64,000 nucleotides of DNA from Cumulibacter sp047975195. Lineage in GTDB: Bacteria > Actinomycetota > Actinomycetes > Mycobacteriales > Antricoccaceae. Of the stretch, positions 46,301-55,397 are shown piece after piece; the first letter of the stretch is position 1, and each line of letters starts with the position of its first letter. The notes under the pieces were generated by a model, which worked only from the letters and a program-made list of their open reading frames with translations, ran no database searches and was not told where the DNA came from. The stretch lies in the NCBI GenBank assembly GCA_047975195.1, contig JBKEDB010000063.1:53666-117665 (forward strand), read 5' to 3'. Both the position numbers and the translations under genes were made by a program.

Positions 46301-46492
46301 TTACTGCCCGGGGTGCGGAAGTGAACGTCCATACTCGGAGACGTTGTGCCCGGGTGTGTCGTTGATACATACCCAGACGCTCGCCGTCGGCAGGCCAACG
46401 ATTTGCCCTACCTCCCGCCCCGTTCGCTCAAGGAGTTCATGTTCTGATCCTCGATTCACGCCGCGGACGCCGACTTCTTCGGCGCTCACCAA
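46301..46492 (-). CDS. Small tautomerase-like frame, possibly a remnant
   Basis: The 63 residues resemble the 4-oxalocrotonate tautomerase family: LLERTGREVGQIVGLPTASV and WVCINDTPGHNVSEYGRS fit the helix, the VWV strand and the GGR-like loop. The family needs a proline right after the start Met as catalytic base. Here the frame starts VSAEEVGVRG without it. The gene may be damaged at its 5' end or be inactive. The start is GTG 46492. Confidence 0.45.
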   Translation of the reverse strand: MVSAEEVGVRGVNRGSEHELLERTGREVGQIVGLPTASVWVCINDTPGHNVSEYGRSLPHPGQ

Positions 46493-46542
46493 CGCAGCTG
46501 AATCGCCTCGCTGGTCGAGGCCCTGAAAGCAGGAGAGATCCG

Positions 46543-47322
46543 ATGACCACTTTGGACATCCAGCCCGATAATTGACCTGCCGAACGGCGGGCTGTTCTCT
46601 CCGACCACCGCTACGTTGGTGCTCGGCGAGCCTGAGGCCGCACTCGTGGACACGCAGTATCTACCGGACGACCTCGACGCGATCAGCAGGCAGTTTGAAG
46701 AATCGGGATGTCTGGTGATAACCATCAGCCTCACGCACGGTCACTTCGACCACTACTTCAGGCTCCAGTCGCTACTCACGCGCTTTCCCGAGGCAACGGC
46801 GATCGCCGCGCCAGCCGTCGCGGCAGACATCGCTAGAAACATCGACGGGCACCGCGCGCGTCAAGAGTTTCTTCCACCCGGCACGACAGTCGACAACGAC
46901 GTCGTTCCACGGGCGCGGGAGACACCAAACTTCAGCGTCGACGGCGTCGAACTACACATCATCGAACTTCCGCAGGTGGACGTCTCCCCCATTGCCGCGA
47001 TCCACATCCCGAACCTGGAGACCGCCGTCTGCGGTGACGCGATCAATAACGGGATCATCCGATGCTCGCTCAGGCCTCGGCGGACGCTTGGCCCGAATGG
47101 TTGCTCAGCATCGATATCATCACGGTCCTGAACCCCAAGATGACGGTCGCCGGTCCTAAATGTCCTGAACTATCCGATGATGGTGCCGCCAGCATCGCCG
47201 GTGCTCCCGCTAGTATCGAGCCCTTCATCAATCCGCGATGTCGACGTAATGCATACCGCCTTAGGCGATCGCGATTCTCATACACCGACTCAGGGCGAAT
47301 CGTGACATGTGAGTCTTGTTGA
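46543..47322 (+). pseudogene. MBL-fold metallohydrolase, two frameshifts
   Basis: The ATG at 46543 (ribosome site AGGAGAG) starts MTTLDIQP and stops after two more codons. One base less in CCC at 46564-46566 would join it to IIDLPNGGLFSPTTATLVLG. The second frame has the metal motif SLTHGHFDHYF (HxHxDH in part: HGHFDH) and TAVCGDAINNGI. One base more near 47056 would continue as IHPMLAQASADAWPEWLLSI and MTVAGPKCPELSDDGAASIAG. The C-terminal part beyond about 47210 does not look like the family, so the true end is unclear. Confidence 0.75.
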
Positions 47323-47344
47323 GCAACTCGCTATGCTGAGCGAC

Positions 47345-47875
47345 ATGAAACGCACTTCGCTGGCCGAGTGGCCGTGCTCGATAGCGCGCACGATGGATCT
47401 CATCGGCGACTGGTGGACGCCGCTTGTGCTCCGCGAGGCTTTTCACGGCGTACGGCGCTTTGACGACTTCCAGTCGTCGCTGAGACTAGCGCGCAACACT
47501 CTCAACGTGCGGTTGCAGCGGCTCGTCGAGGATGGCTTACTCGAACGAGTCCCCTATCAAGCAAACCCGCCACGATTCGATTACCTACTTACTCCGAAGG
47601 GCCACGATTTCTATCCCGTCTTGGCCGCGATCGTCGCATGGGGCGACCGGTGGCTCTCGGACGAGGACGGGCCGCCGATCACCATCCGGCACACTGCGTG
47701 CGATCACGAAACGCACGCAGTTGTCGTGTGCGATCACTGTCGCGAGCCACTGACGTCGCAGGACGTCGAATGGGAAATCGGTCCGGGGTTCCCGGACCGC
47801 CTTGTCGACCGTGACTACGTTCAGGCCCGTTACGGCCCCAACGCCAGGAAGCCCAGCACACGCAACGACCAGTAA
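47345..47875 (+). CDS. HxlR family transcriptional regulator
   Basis: The 176 residues from ATG 47345 show the MarR/HxlR winged helix: EWPCSIARTMDLIGDWWTPL, the wing text RFDDFQSSLRLARNTLNVRL and LVEDGLLERVPYQANPPRFD, and LTPKGHDFYPVLAAIVAWGD. The conserved early Cys (WPCS) is a redox or ligand-sensing residue in this family. A C-terminal CxxC-type segment (ACDHETHAVVVCDHCREPL) may bind metal. It lies between broken genes and is itself intact. A GTG at 47309 is an alternative start. Confidence 0.9.
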   Translation: MKRTSLAEWPCSIARTMDLIGDWWTPLVLREAFHGVRRFDDFQSSLRLARNTLNVRLQRLVEDGLLERVPYQANPPRFDYLLTPKGHDFYPVLAAIVAWGDRWLSDEDGPPITIRHTACDHETHAVVVCDHCREPLTSQDVEWEIGPGFPDRLVDRDYVQARYGPNARKPSTRNDQ

Positions 47876-47884
47876 CGGCCGCGA

Positions 47885-48473
47885 TCAGTTTCGAACCGCT
47901 TCCAGGCCACCGCGACTAGCTGCGAGGATGACGTCGTTGAGGGACTTCGGTGCTGCCTTACCGGCTCGCAGATAGCTACGAATTGCGCTGGCAGGCAAGT
48001 CGAGCATCGCGAATGTCATGGGACGCCGATACGCGGACTTCGATCCGCTATACCACCGTTCAGCGAACCGGAGAACGGCTGAATTGAAGTCACGGTTGAG
48101 TTGGTCAAGTTCATGCGCGAGGTCATCCGGGATATCGCTAATTAGCTGTTCGCGGCCATACGCGGCTAGCATCTGCGCCAGGTCCGAGCGCGCCCACCGC
48201 GGATAGTGCAGTACCGTTCGCTCGAACGCGACCTGCAGATCCTCCTGCTGCCGTGCATCTTGCGCACCTACCTGGCCCGCTCGTGCTGCGCGAATCCATA
48301 ACCGCGCCAGCAAGTGGTCCTTGGCCGCGAGCCGCTAATAAATGGATCCGACGCGCCCGCCCATTTGGGTCGCGACGGCATCGACAGTCAGTGAGTTCGG
48401 ACCGCGCACGTGCACCCACCTGCAACGCCGCGCGCAGGATCGCGTCGTCGTCGAAATGTGCGGGGCGTGCCAT
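47885..48473 (-). pseudogene. TetR family regulator, frameshift and stop codon
   Basis: The N-terminus MARPAHFDDDAILRAALQV starts at 48473 and then leaves frame. One G less in the GGG (CCC on +, 48415-48417) would restore VHVRGPNSLTVDAVATQMGG and GSIY. A TAG at 48335-48337 then replaces the expected second Tyr of the YYR motif. After it the same frame continues RLAAKDHLLARLWIRAARAG to the end at 47885 (AASRGGLEAVRN). Two independent lesions make a real pseudogene likely. Confidence 0.8.
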
Positions 48474-48523
48474 GGGCTGAAGCCTCATCCCCTTCCGAGA
48501 TTTTTGAACCTATCGTCAAGAAC

Positions 48524-48879
48524 ATGACTGTGGGCCTCCCCGACTGGTTGGTTTGGCGTCAACGCGCATTTCCCTTCGTACTCGCGCAAGGAAAGCGGCC
48601 CGCGCTCATCGACTCCGGATTCGTCGCGTACGCCGAACAAACCCGCCAGAGCGCGGAAGCCGCCGCCGGCACCCGCATTGTGAGTGGTGGTCAATACTCA
48701 CTGGCACTCCGATCACGTCGGCGTCAACTGACAGTTACAGCGTGCGGATGGCCGATCTGAATCCTCACGTGGTGCTCCCTGCACACGGCTCGATTCCCGA
48801 GGACGTGCCGAACTCGTTCGCCACGGCGCATCGCCGAGTGGCCCGGCTGGTCAACGATCCGTCGGGCGCCGTCTGGTAG
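48524..48879 (+). pseudogene. MBL-fold hydrolase with frameshift and internal deletion
   Basis: MTVGLPDWLVWRQRAFPFVL and KRPALIDSGFVAYAE form an MBL-like N-terminus. Shifting frame at about 48684 gives VVNTHWHSDHVGVN, the HxHxDH metal motif, which stops at 48729. The text then jumps to ADLNPHVVLPAHGSIPEDVP in another frame, which is the C-terminal part of such proteins. About 100 family residues between the two are missing. It is a clear remnant. Confidence 0.75.
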
Positions 48880-49327
48880 GCGCCCGGCGGATTCTTGGGT
48901 TCGCCCCGACGATCCGCGGCGGGATCCTGGCGAGTGAGATCGATAGTTGCCTTCGAGCGCGCGCGTGGGTACAAGATGCCGCCGCGGAACTCGATCAGTA
49001 CATCGATTCCTTTATCAGCGAGTTGGTGAGCGGCATGCGCTCCTCTGGCGCCGTCGCCTTAGAAGGTGGCCAGTTGTACGCCGCCGCTTATTATGAACCC
49101 GTCGACCGGCGACTCTTAGATGAACGGTGGCCACGTGACTGGCCTCCAACAGATGCCAGCACACCGGAAACGCGGCATTAATCTAGAAGAAGCAAGCCAC
49201 GACCGATCGGGCAACCGTCGGCGAGGGCACTTCGCCATCCTGCGGGCAAGGCCGCAGCTACCGGAGTCCTCTGATCAGGTCGGCCTACAGCGCTGTTGCG
49301 GCTTCGGCGGGTCGGATGTGTATCCGC
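48880..49327. other. Gap with an unrecognised open frame
   Basis: A + frame of about 85 codons (48907-49170) reads through FAPTIRGGILASEID, DAAAELDQYIDSFISELVSG and AYYEPVDRRLLDERWPRDW. It has no clear start codon and I do not recognise it. It may be the tail of another decayed gene. Otherwise nothing is seen. Confidence 0.35.
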
Positions 49328-50077
49328 TTATAGGCGTCCCAGCCGGGTGATGACCGGCCAGGTGACGCGCAATGCGCGCTCGGGCGGCCATGCCCTCATA
49401 ACATCGGCCGCGAAGGAATCGAGCACGTCGCGCTGGGCGGCCTCGATCGCCCGCCGGGTGGCAGACCATGTCGATATATAGCCGAGAAGCTCCTCGCACT
49501 GCCAGGTGCGCTCGATCGTGAACTGCCTGTCGGTAGCGATCGGCGCGAACGAGAATTTCAGGTCTGCATACCCGGAGTCGACATGGCGGCGCTCCGGCGG
49601 CCAGTACGGGCCGATCTCGTCCCGATAGAACCACACGAAACGGTCGTTGATATCACGATCGGCAATGCTAAGCACGCCGTAACTGATCAAGGCCAGTACG
49701 GCACCCTCGCGAGCGACCCTACGCACCTCGTCATAGAACTGATCGAGTTCGAACCAGTGCGCTGCCTGCGCGACCGTGACTAGATCCGTGCTGTCGTTGG
49801 CAACGGGGAGGTTCTCGGCAGGCGCAGTCAGGTATCGCACGTTCTTACCCCCAGTGGCGTGTGCCAGCTGGCCCTCACTGGGATCGACGCCGAGAACGTC
49901 GTCGAAGTAGTCCGCGAGTTGCACGGTCAGTTGTCCGGTTCCGCACCCCACGTCCAATGCCCGCTCGCGACCGACCGGCAGCGTCGCTAGATACGACGCG
50001 AGTTCGACCGGGTACGTCGGACGAAACCTCGTATAGTCCTGCCCACCGTCGTCGAACCAGTTCTGCCGCCGACCCAT
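49328..50077 (-). CDS. Class I SAM-dependent methyltransferase
   Basis: The 249 residues begin with RQNWFDDGGQDYTRFRPTYP and carry the SAM-binding motif ALDVGCGTGQLTVQLAD near residue 42, the acidic VLGVDPSEGQLAHA, and LVTVAQAAHWFELDQFYDEV, which is typical of the SmtA/UbiE-like proteins. The C-terminal part has WQCEELLGYISTWSATRR. The substrate is unknown. It is intact although its neighbours are broken. Confidence 0.92.
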   Translation of the reverse strand: MGRRQNWFDDGGQDYTRFRPTYPVELASYLATLPVGRERALDVGCGTGQLTVQLADYFDDVLGVDPSEGQLAHATGGKNVRYLTAPAENLPVANDSTDLVTVAQAAHWFELDQFYDEVRRVAREGAVLALISYGVLSIADRDINDRFVWFYRDEIGPYWPPERRHVDSGYADLKFSFAPIATDRQFTIERTWQCEELLGYISTWSATRRAIEAAQRDVLDSFAADVMRAWPPERALRVTWPVITRLGRL

Positions 50078-50292
50078 GTGACCCCCTGTCGCCGACCGCT
50101 CACTCGGGCACCAACCGCCACATACCGACGCTACTCACCCAGCCGCAGTCTCATCGCACACCTGCTTCTCCATCGACTTTAGTTCGACGGGACAGCCGGT
50201 GCGGTGTGCGCTCACATTGAGAAGCAGACCGACACCTCTGCCGATCTCAGTACCACCAGCATTCAATACTCTTAGTATGCGATGTTCGGCTG
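50078..50292. other. Divergent promoter gap
   Basis: The gap separates the methyltransferase gene from the broken tetR gene. A direct functional site was not found. Confidence 0.3.
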
Positions 50293-50909
50293 GTGACCGA
50301 CCCGCCCCGTCAACCGATCCCACGAACGCCGCCTTCAGAGGTGCGCGCGAGACTCATCGCGTCGGCTTCGCGCGCATTCGCTGAAGAAGGCTACGTCGCC
50401 GCCAGGATCGACGAGGTCGCTTACGCCGCTCGGCTTCGCCAAAGGCGCTAATTACTCAAACTTCGGTAGCAAACAGGGGCCATTTGCCGCAGTCCTCCAG
50501 GCGCGGGCGGACGACGAGTTACACCGTCTCCTCGAGGCCACCACCGGCAAACTCGACGTTGCGGAAACCGTCGGCGAAATCATCGCGGAAGAAGTCACCA
50601 CCGATACGGAGCACGGACGCTTATCGCTCGAATTCGCCGCTAGGGCGGCACATGATGATGACGTGTCTGTCGCGTGGACAGCGACGGCAGCAGCGGGCCA
50701 TCGCCGAACAAGCAATCTCTGAGGTGGTGGAGCGCAACGGCCTGAGGTTGACCGTCGAGCCGACCGACGCCACATTGATCCTGCACTGCATTACCAACGG
50801 CCTCTCCATGGAGCACCGCGCCGATTCCGATCGTGTCGATAGCGACGCCATCCGCAAAGCAGTCGCAGCCACCGTCCGGAGCATCACTACTCGTGACACC
50901 TCACCGTGA
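50293..50909 (+). pseudogene. TetR family regulator, at least two frameshifts
   Basis: GTG 50293 starts TDPPRQPIPRTPPSEVRARL and the helix-turn-helix FAEEGYVAARIDEVAYAA. Near 50430 the frame shifts; in the next frame GFAKGANYSNFGSKQGPFAA and ARAAHDDDVSVAW follow. Near 50672 it shifts again to QQRAIAEQAISEVVERNGLR and ILHCITNGLSMEHRAD, ending at 50909. Together these make one complete regulator of about 200 residues. The breaks are not all in homopolymers. Confidence 0.78.
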
Positions 50910-50925
50910 GTCCAGCGAGGTCCCC

Positions 50926-51565
50926 ATGCACGCAGGAATTCTGAACCCTTCGCCGTACCGCCTGACGACGCTCATCGGGGTGATCGCCGCCGCCTCCTTA
51001 GTCGGCTGCGGATCAGGTGGTGAGGAGAAACGCGAATCCACCACGTTCGAGATTCCGAACGACGAAGTGACCATCTCGAAAGGCAACGGCAGTCTCTACA
51101 TCCGACCCGCCACCGTCGATCAACTCGAGGTCGTCCGACGGTGCACGGGTCACAGCGAGGACGCGATCTGGAAGATATCGGCGGCGAACTCACCCTCGAT
51201 GCCGATTGCGGGCCGTTCAGCGCCTGCGATATTCGCTACGAGGTCCGGGTGCCGGCCAGGTTTCCGACATGTCGGGCGATCTCGCACTTAACAGCACGGA
51301 TGGCGATTAGACCGCCACAGGTGTGAGTTCGCAGAACGTCACCGCTAACGCTGAAAGCGGCGCGATCGACCTCACGTTCGCCGAAGCGCCGTCCGACGTA
51401 GCAATCACGCCAGAGAATGGGTCGGTGACCCTCACGGTCCCCGATGTCGCCTTCTCGGTTTCAACCACTACCGAAAGTAGCGACACCGAGGATTCCCTCA
51501 CCAACGACTCGAAGAGCGCCAAGACGCTGGCGGTCGCCATCGGGAGCGGCTTTCGACCTGACTGA
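50926..51565 (+). pseudogene. DUF4097-like lipoprotein, frameshifts and stop
   Basis: ATG 50926 starts a lipoprotein signal (LTTLIGVIAAASLVGCGSGG, lipobox LVGC). The beta-repeat text typical of DUF4097 adhesin-like domains follows in pieces: TTFEIPNDEVTISKGNGSLY, then after a one-base break at 51140 DLEDIGGELTLDADCGPFSA, then near 51258 SDMSGDLALNSTDGD, a TAG at 51308-51310, and finally VTANAESGAIDLTFAEAPSD to 51565. At least two shifts and one stop are needed. Confidence 0.7.
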
Positions 51566-51631
51566 CAAACCGTGTCTTGTACCTGTGAGGCACCAAGCCA
51601 CGTCGAGACCGAGGAGCCGCGCTAGGCCGGA

Positions 51632-53008
51632 TCAGTTGGCCTTGAAGTACAGCTGCTTGTTACAGAACTCATCCATCGCTAACGGGCTCAACTCACGCCC
51701 CACACCAGAGCGCTTCACCCCGCCGAACGGCAAGTACTCGCGTGAACTCTCGGGCGTGTTGACGAAAACCATTCCGGTGTCAAGCTGATCCGCAACAGCT
51801 TCGGCGCGCGAGGTGTCGGTGGAGAAGACCGCGGATCCAAGGCCGAACGGCGTGTCGTTGGCGAGCGTGACCGCCTCCTGGTCGCTGCTGACTCGGAATA
51901 GCATGAACGCCGGGCCGAACATCTCCTGGTAGTAGCCGGGATTGTCTGGCTTTACGTCTGTCAAAACGACCGGCTGCACATACGCACCCGGGCCGTCGTA
52001 CCGCTCGCCACCAGCTAGAACCGTTGCCCCACCGGCGATCGCCGCTTCGACCTGTCCGGTGAATCGCTGCGCGGCAGCGACGCTGGACAGCGGGGTGAGT
52101 TCGCCAGGCTCGCGGTAGGGATCGACCGCGATCAGGTCTTTTGCTTTCGCCGAGATCTTGGCCGCGAAGTCGTCGTAGATGTCGTCCATGACGATCATGC
52201 GCTTTGGCGAGTTACATGCCTGGCCGGTGTTGCCCATGCGCATCGCAAACAGCGTGTCAACGGTCTTGTCAAGATCGGCCGAGTCCAGCACCACGTAGGG
52301 ATCAGATCCGCCCAGCTCCAGAACGACCTTCTTCAGGTTGCGCCCCGCGGCTTCGGCGACTGCAGAACCGGCGCGTTCGGACCCGGTCAGCGATACACCC
52401 TGATTCCGCGGGTCGGGCAGGATCGTGTCCGACACTTGCTCATTGGACGCGTACACGTTGATATAGGCATCCGCTGGCAGGCCAGCGTCGATGAAGATCT
52501 GCTCCATGATCGCCGCTGAACGCGGGCACTGCGGCGCATGCTTGAGAATGATCGTGTTGCCGAGCGCGAGGTTCGGCGCCGCAAATCGGGCAACCTGGTA
52601 ATACGGGAAGTTCCACGGCATGATTCCCAAGATCGACCCGATCGGCTTGCGTAGCAGGAAAGCCGTCCCGTCTTTTGGCCCGCGCAGCGGCTCATCCTCG
52701 ATGAAGGATTTGGCGTTGTCAGCGAAATATTGGTAGATGCGGCTCGAAATCGCCGTCTCTCCCACACCCTGCGGCACCGCTTTTCCCATCTCGAGCTTGA
52801 TGACCTCGGCCAACTCCTCTGCGCGGTCGGTGTAGATCTCCGCTACTCGGGCAAGCACGGCTGTTCGCTCCTCAATGGGAGTCTCGCGCCATTTCTCGTA
52901 CGCCGCGCTCGAACGCGCTAGCGCGTCACGGATCTGGTCGTCGCTCGCTGTGGCGAACTGCTCGACAACCTCGCCGGTCGCCGGATTAACTACGCGATAG
53001 TCAGACAT
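51632..53008 (-). CDS. NAD(P)-dependent aldehyde dehydrogenase (succinate-semialdehyde type)
   Basis: The 458 residues from ATG 53008 (ribosome site GAAAGGA) have VVNPATGEVVEQF at the N-terminus, the cofactor region GIMPWNFPYYQVARFAAP, the catalytic Glu in VLELGGSDPYVVLD and catalytic Cys in MGNTGQACNSPKRMIV, and the late ESSREYLPFGGVKRSGVGRE. The length and text fit GabD/SSDH-type enzymes; exact substrate is not certain. The gene overlaps the 3' end of the padR gene by 8 bases, so both form one transcript. Confidence 0.95.
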   Translation of the reverse strand: MSDYRVVNPATGEVVEQFATASDDQIRDALARSSAAYEKWRETPIEERTAVLARVAEIYTDRAEELAEVIKLEMGKAVPQGVGETAISSRIYQYFADNAKSFIEDEPLRGPKDGTAFLLRKPIGSILGIMPWNFPYYQVARFAAPNLALGNTIILKHAPQCPRSAAIMEQIFIDAGLPADAYINVYASNEQVSDTILPDPRNQGVSLTGSERAGSAVAEAAGRNLKKVVLELGGSDPYVVLDSADLDKTVDTLFAMRMGNTGQACNSPKRMIVMDDIYDDFAAKISAKAKDLIAVDPYREPGELTPLSSVAAAQRFTGQVEAAIAGGATVLAGGERYDGPGAYVQPVVLTDVKPDNPGYYQEMFGPAFMLFRVSSDQEAVTLANDTPFGLGSAVFSTDTSRAEAVADQLDTGMVFVNTPESSREYLPFGGVKRSGVGRELSPLAMDEFCNKQLYFKAN

Positions 53009-53606
53009 GTGGGTCCTTTCCTGAATGGGGCGATTCGTTGCGTCGCGTGACCCCCGCCGAAGCATCTGCGTGGATCATGTCTAGAAAGCGCATCACGGAA
53101 TGTGAATTCTGTCGTCGCCAAAGCGTCGAGAACCTCTGGACGCGATCGCGTGGCAGCGATGCCGAGTTCAGCGCCTCATATATCGGCGTGAACTCGTCAA
53201 TCTGACGCGCGATGAATGGCTGAGCATCAAGACCCAGGCGCTCACGGAGTACCAGCTTGATCAGTAGTTCGACGCGCACGTCGCGCATGTGCGCCACGGG
53301 CGTCTCCAGCCACGCATACAGAGCGTGTCGCCCAGCGGCGTTGACCCCGACCGTCTCACGGGCCGGACCGCGCGTGGATGCCTCTGCACGCTTAGGCGTC
53401 AGCAGGTGCTTTGCCTCCAAGGTGGACAATGCGCGGTAGACAACGGGCCGCTTCGCGGTGAGGATCTCGCCGATCACGCCGTTCCGAGCGAATGCCCTGG
53501 CCAACTCGAAACCGTGCATCGGCCGGTCGAGCAAGACACCGAGGACTGCGCCCTCGATCAACGTCAGCGACGTCGTTTCGGTTGCGGCAGCGAGCGAAGC
53601 CAACAC
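53001..53606 (-). CDS. PadR family transcriptional regulator
   Basis: The 201 residues have a PadR winged helix: LIEGAVLGVLLDRPMHGFEL, KRPVVYRALSTLEAKHLLTP and the C-terminal dimerisation helices (DVRVELLIKLVLRERLGLDA, PIYEALNSASLPRDR). It lies just upstream of and overlaps the aldehyde dehydrogenase gene, which it probably controls together with itself. Confidence 0.92.
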   Translation of the reverse strand: MLASLAAATETTSLTLIEGAVLGVLLDRPMHGFELARAFARNGVIGEILTAKRPVVYRALSTLEAKHLLTPKRAEASTRGPARETVGVNAAGRHALYAWLETPVAHMRDVRVELLIKLVLRERLGLDAQPFIARQIDEFTPIYEALNSASLPRDRVQRFSTLWRRQNSHSVMRFLDMIHADASAGVTRRNESPHSGKDPHV

Positions 53607-53777
53607 ATGTCCTTCCCGAGACCGACAGTGGCCGATGGTCTATCGACACGACTATTAGTAGCACTGTAACTATTCGAACTCTTTATGCACAAGCGCGCTA
53701 TTTGGGGCGCTTACGCGGCGGAGGTTGAGTCCTGCGCGGGGGGCGTACGCTGTGGGCAACCTATCCAAGGAGATCCG

Positions 53778-53987
53778 ATGCGTCTTTCTATTCGCAACCA
53801 GCTTCCAGGTGTCGTCGAGTCGATTCAGAAGGGTGAGGCGATGGCCGTCGTACGTGTCAAATTGGACGGCGGACAATTGGTCACGTCGGCGGTCACCAAG
53901 GAAGCCGTCGATGATCTCGAGCTCGCCGAAGGCTCGAAGGTAACTGTCATGGTGAAATCGACTGAGGTTGGTCTGGCCGTCGACTAG
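53778..53987 (+). CDS. TOBE-domain molybdate-binding protein (molbindin)
   Basis: The 69-residue protein is a single TOBE domain: RLSIRNQLPGVVESIQKGEA and VVRVKLDGGQLVTSAVTKEA, then VDDLELAEGSKVTVMVKSTE. The ATG at 53778 has a good ribosome site (AAGGAG). Molbindins bind molybdate or tungstate in storage or sensing. The MOSC protein gene at 59.6 kb would also act in molybdenum cofactor biology, but the two are not linked in an operon. Confidence 0.93.
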   Translation: MRLSIRNQLPGVVESIQKGEAMAVVRVKLDGGQLVTSAVTKEAVDDLELAEGSKVTVMVKSTEVGLAVD

Positions 53988-54066
53988 TGACGGCACGCTG
54001 GACGGTCGTCGACAACGGCAGCGACCGCCCAGAAGTGACCGCATATTTCCAGTCCGGTAGAGGTCG

Positions 54067-54546
54067 GTGGGTTCAGTGGAGCAGATCGAGTTCACGCCGA
54101 TCGGTATCGCCCGGTCCGCGTTCCGGACCAAGATGGACGCGCCGATTCAGGGAGCGTTCGCTCCGGAAGCCGTCGGCACAATCGAAATCGACGCGATCTA
54201 CGCGGACGGGCTCGACGATATCGAGGGGTTCAGCCATCTGATACTTATCTATGTCTTCGACCGCAGTACCGAGGTCACGCTACGGCCTGTTCCGCTGCTG
54301 GACGACGAGCCGCACGGAGTCTTCGCGACCCGAAACCCGCGTAGACCTAATCGACTCGGGATGACTGTGGTACGGCTACGCAAGCGAGAAGGAAACCTGC
54401 TGCAGGTAGGCGGTCTCGACCTGCTGGACAGCACGCCGATCGTCGACATCAAACCGTATGTGCCGCGGTTTGATGCCTTCCCCGACGCGTCCGAAGGATG
54501 GTTTGCCGGACGCGCCAACCGCCCGAAGCCGCAAGGCCGGGAATAA
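54067..54546 (+). CDS. TrmO-like tRNA t6A37 methyltransferase (UPF0066)
   Basis: The product of about 159 residues has the single-domain TsaA/TrmO beta-barrel text: EFTPIGIARSAFRTKMDAPI, EGFSHLILIYVFDRS, HGVFATRNPRRPNRLGMTVV and LDLLDSTPIVDIKPYVPRFD. TrmO N6-methylates the threonylcarbamoyladenosine at position 37 of a tRNA using SAM. The start is GTG 54067 or GTG 54076 (EQIEF). Confidence 0.9.
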   Translation: MGSVEQIEFTPIGIARSAFRTKMDAPIQGAFAPEAVGTIEIDAIYADGLDDIEGFSHLILIYVFDRSTEVTLRPVPLLDDEPHGVFATRNPRRPNRLGMTVVRLRKREGNLLQVGGLDLLDSTPIVDIKPYVPRFDAFPDASEGWFAGRANRPKPQGRE

Positions 54547-54578
54547 CTCGCCACTTCCTAGGCGATCGCACGGACGGA

Positions 54579-55397
54579 TCAGCGACTATCGCTCGCCGAC
54601 ATCGTCTTATGTCGCCCGATCGGAATCATCAGCGGTCGTTGCGAGACCGGATCGGCAATGATGTGGCTTTCGAGAGCGAAAACTGCGCGCACCGTGTTCT
54701 CGGTCAGCACCTCGCTCGGGCCCCCGGCGGCGTGCACAGTGCCGCCAGCGATCGCGATGAGGTGATCGCAGTAGCGAGCAGCCATATTCAAGTCGTGCAG
54801 CACCATCACGATGGTCACACCGCGGTCATGATTGAGGTCGGTGAGTAGATCCAGCACTTCGACCTGGTGCGCGACGTCCAGGAAGGTGGTCGGCTCATCG
54901 AGCAGCAGGACATCGGTTTGCTGCGCGAGTGCCATCGCGATCCACACCCGTTGCCGTTGGCCGCCGGACAACTCATCGACTGGCCGGTCAGCCAGGTGCA
55001 CGACGCCGGTCGCATCGAGTGCGGCCGCGACCGCAAGGTCGTCTTCACGCTTCCACCGTGACAGTAATCCCTGATGTGGATGGCGGCCTCGACCTACCAG
55101 ATCCGAGACCGTGATTCCTTCCGGCGCTATCGGCGAGTGAGGTAGCAGTCCAAGTTGTCGCGCCAACTGCTTTGCCGGGAGTTGATGCACAGCCTTGCCG
55201 TCAAGCAGCACTTACCCGGACGCCGGCGACAGTAGGCGCGACATGGACCGCAGCAATGTGGACTTACCGCAGGCAGTCGCGCCGACGACTGCGGTGATCT
55301 TGCCCGGCGGAATATGCAGCGTGAGATTGTCGATGACCGTGCGATCGCCGTACTTCAGCGTGAGTTCTTCGGCGGTCAGTGTGTGGTCGGCGGTCAT
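54579..55397 (-). pseudogene. Siderophore ABC transporter ATPase with an in-frame TAA
   Basis: The frame from ATG 55397 encodes LTAEELTLKYGDRTVIDNLT and Walker A VVGATACGKSTLL, then stops at TAA 55212-55214 after LLSPASG. The same frame continues at once with VLLDGKAVHQLPAKQLARQL, the signature LSGGQRQRVWIAMALAQ and Walker B VLLLDEPTTFLDVAHQVE to 54579. A C-to-T change of CAA to TAA (coding strand) is the simplest explanation. Walker A and B are then on separate peptides, so an active ATPase would need read-through or a suppressor. It is the fourth gene of the iron transporter operon. Confidence 0.85.
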
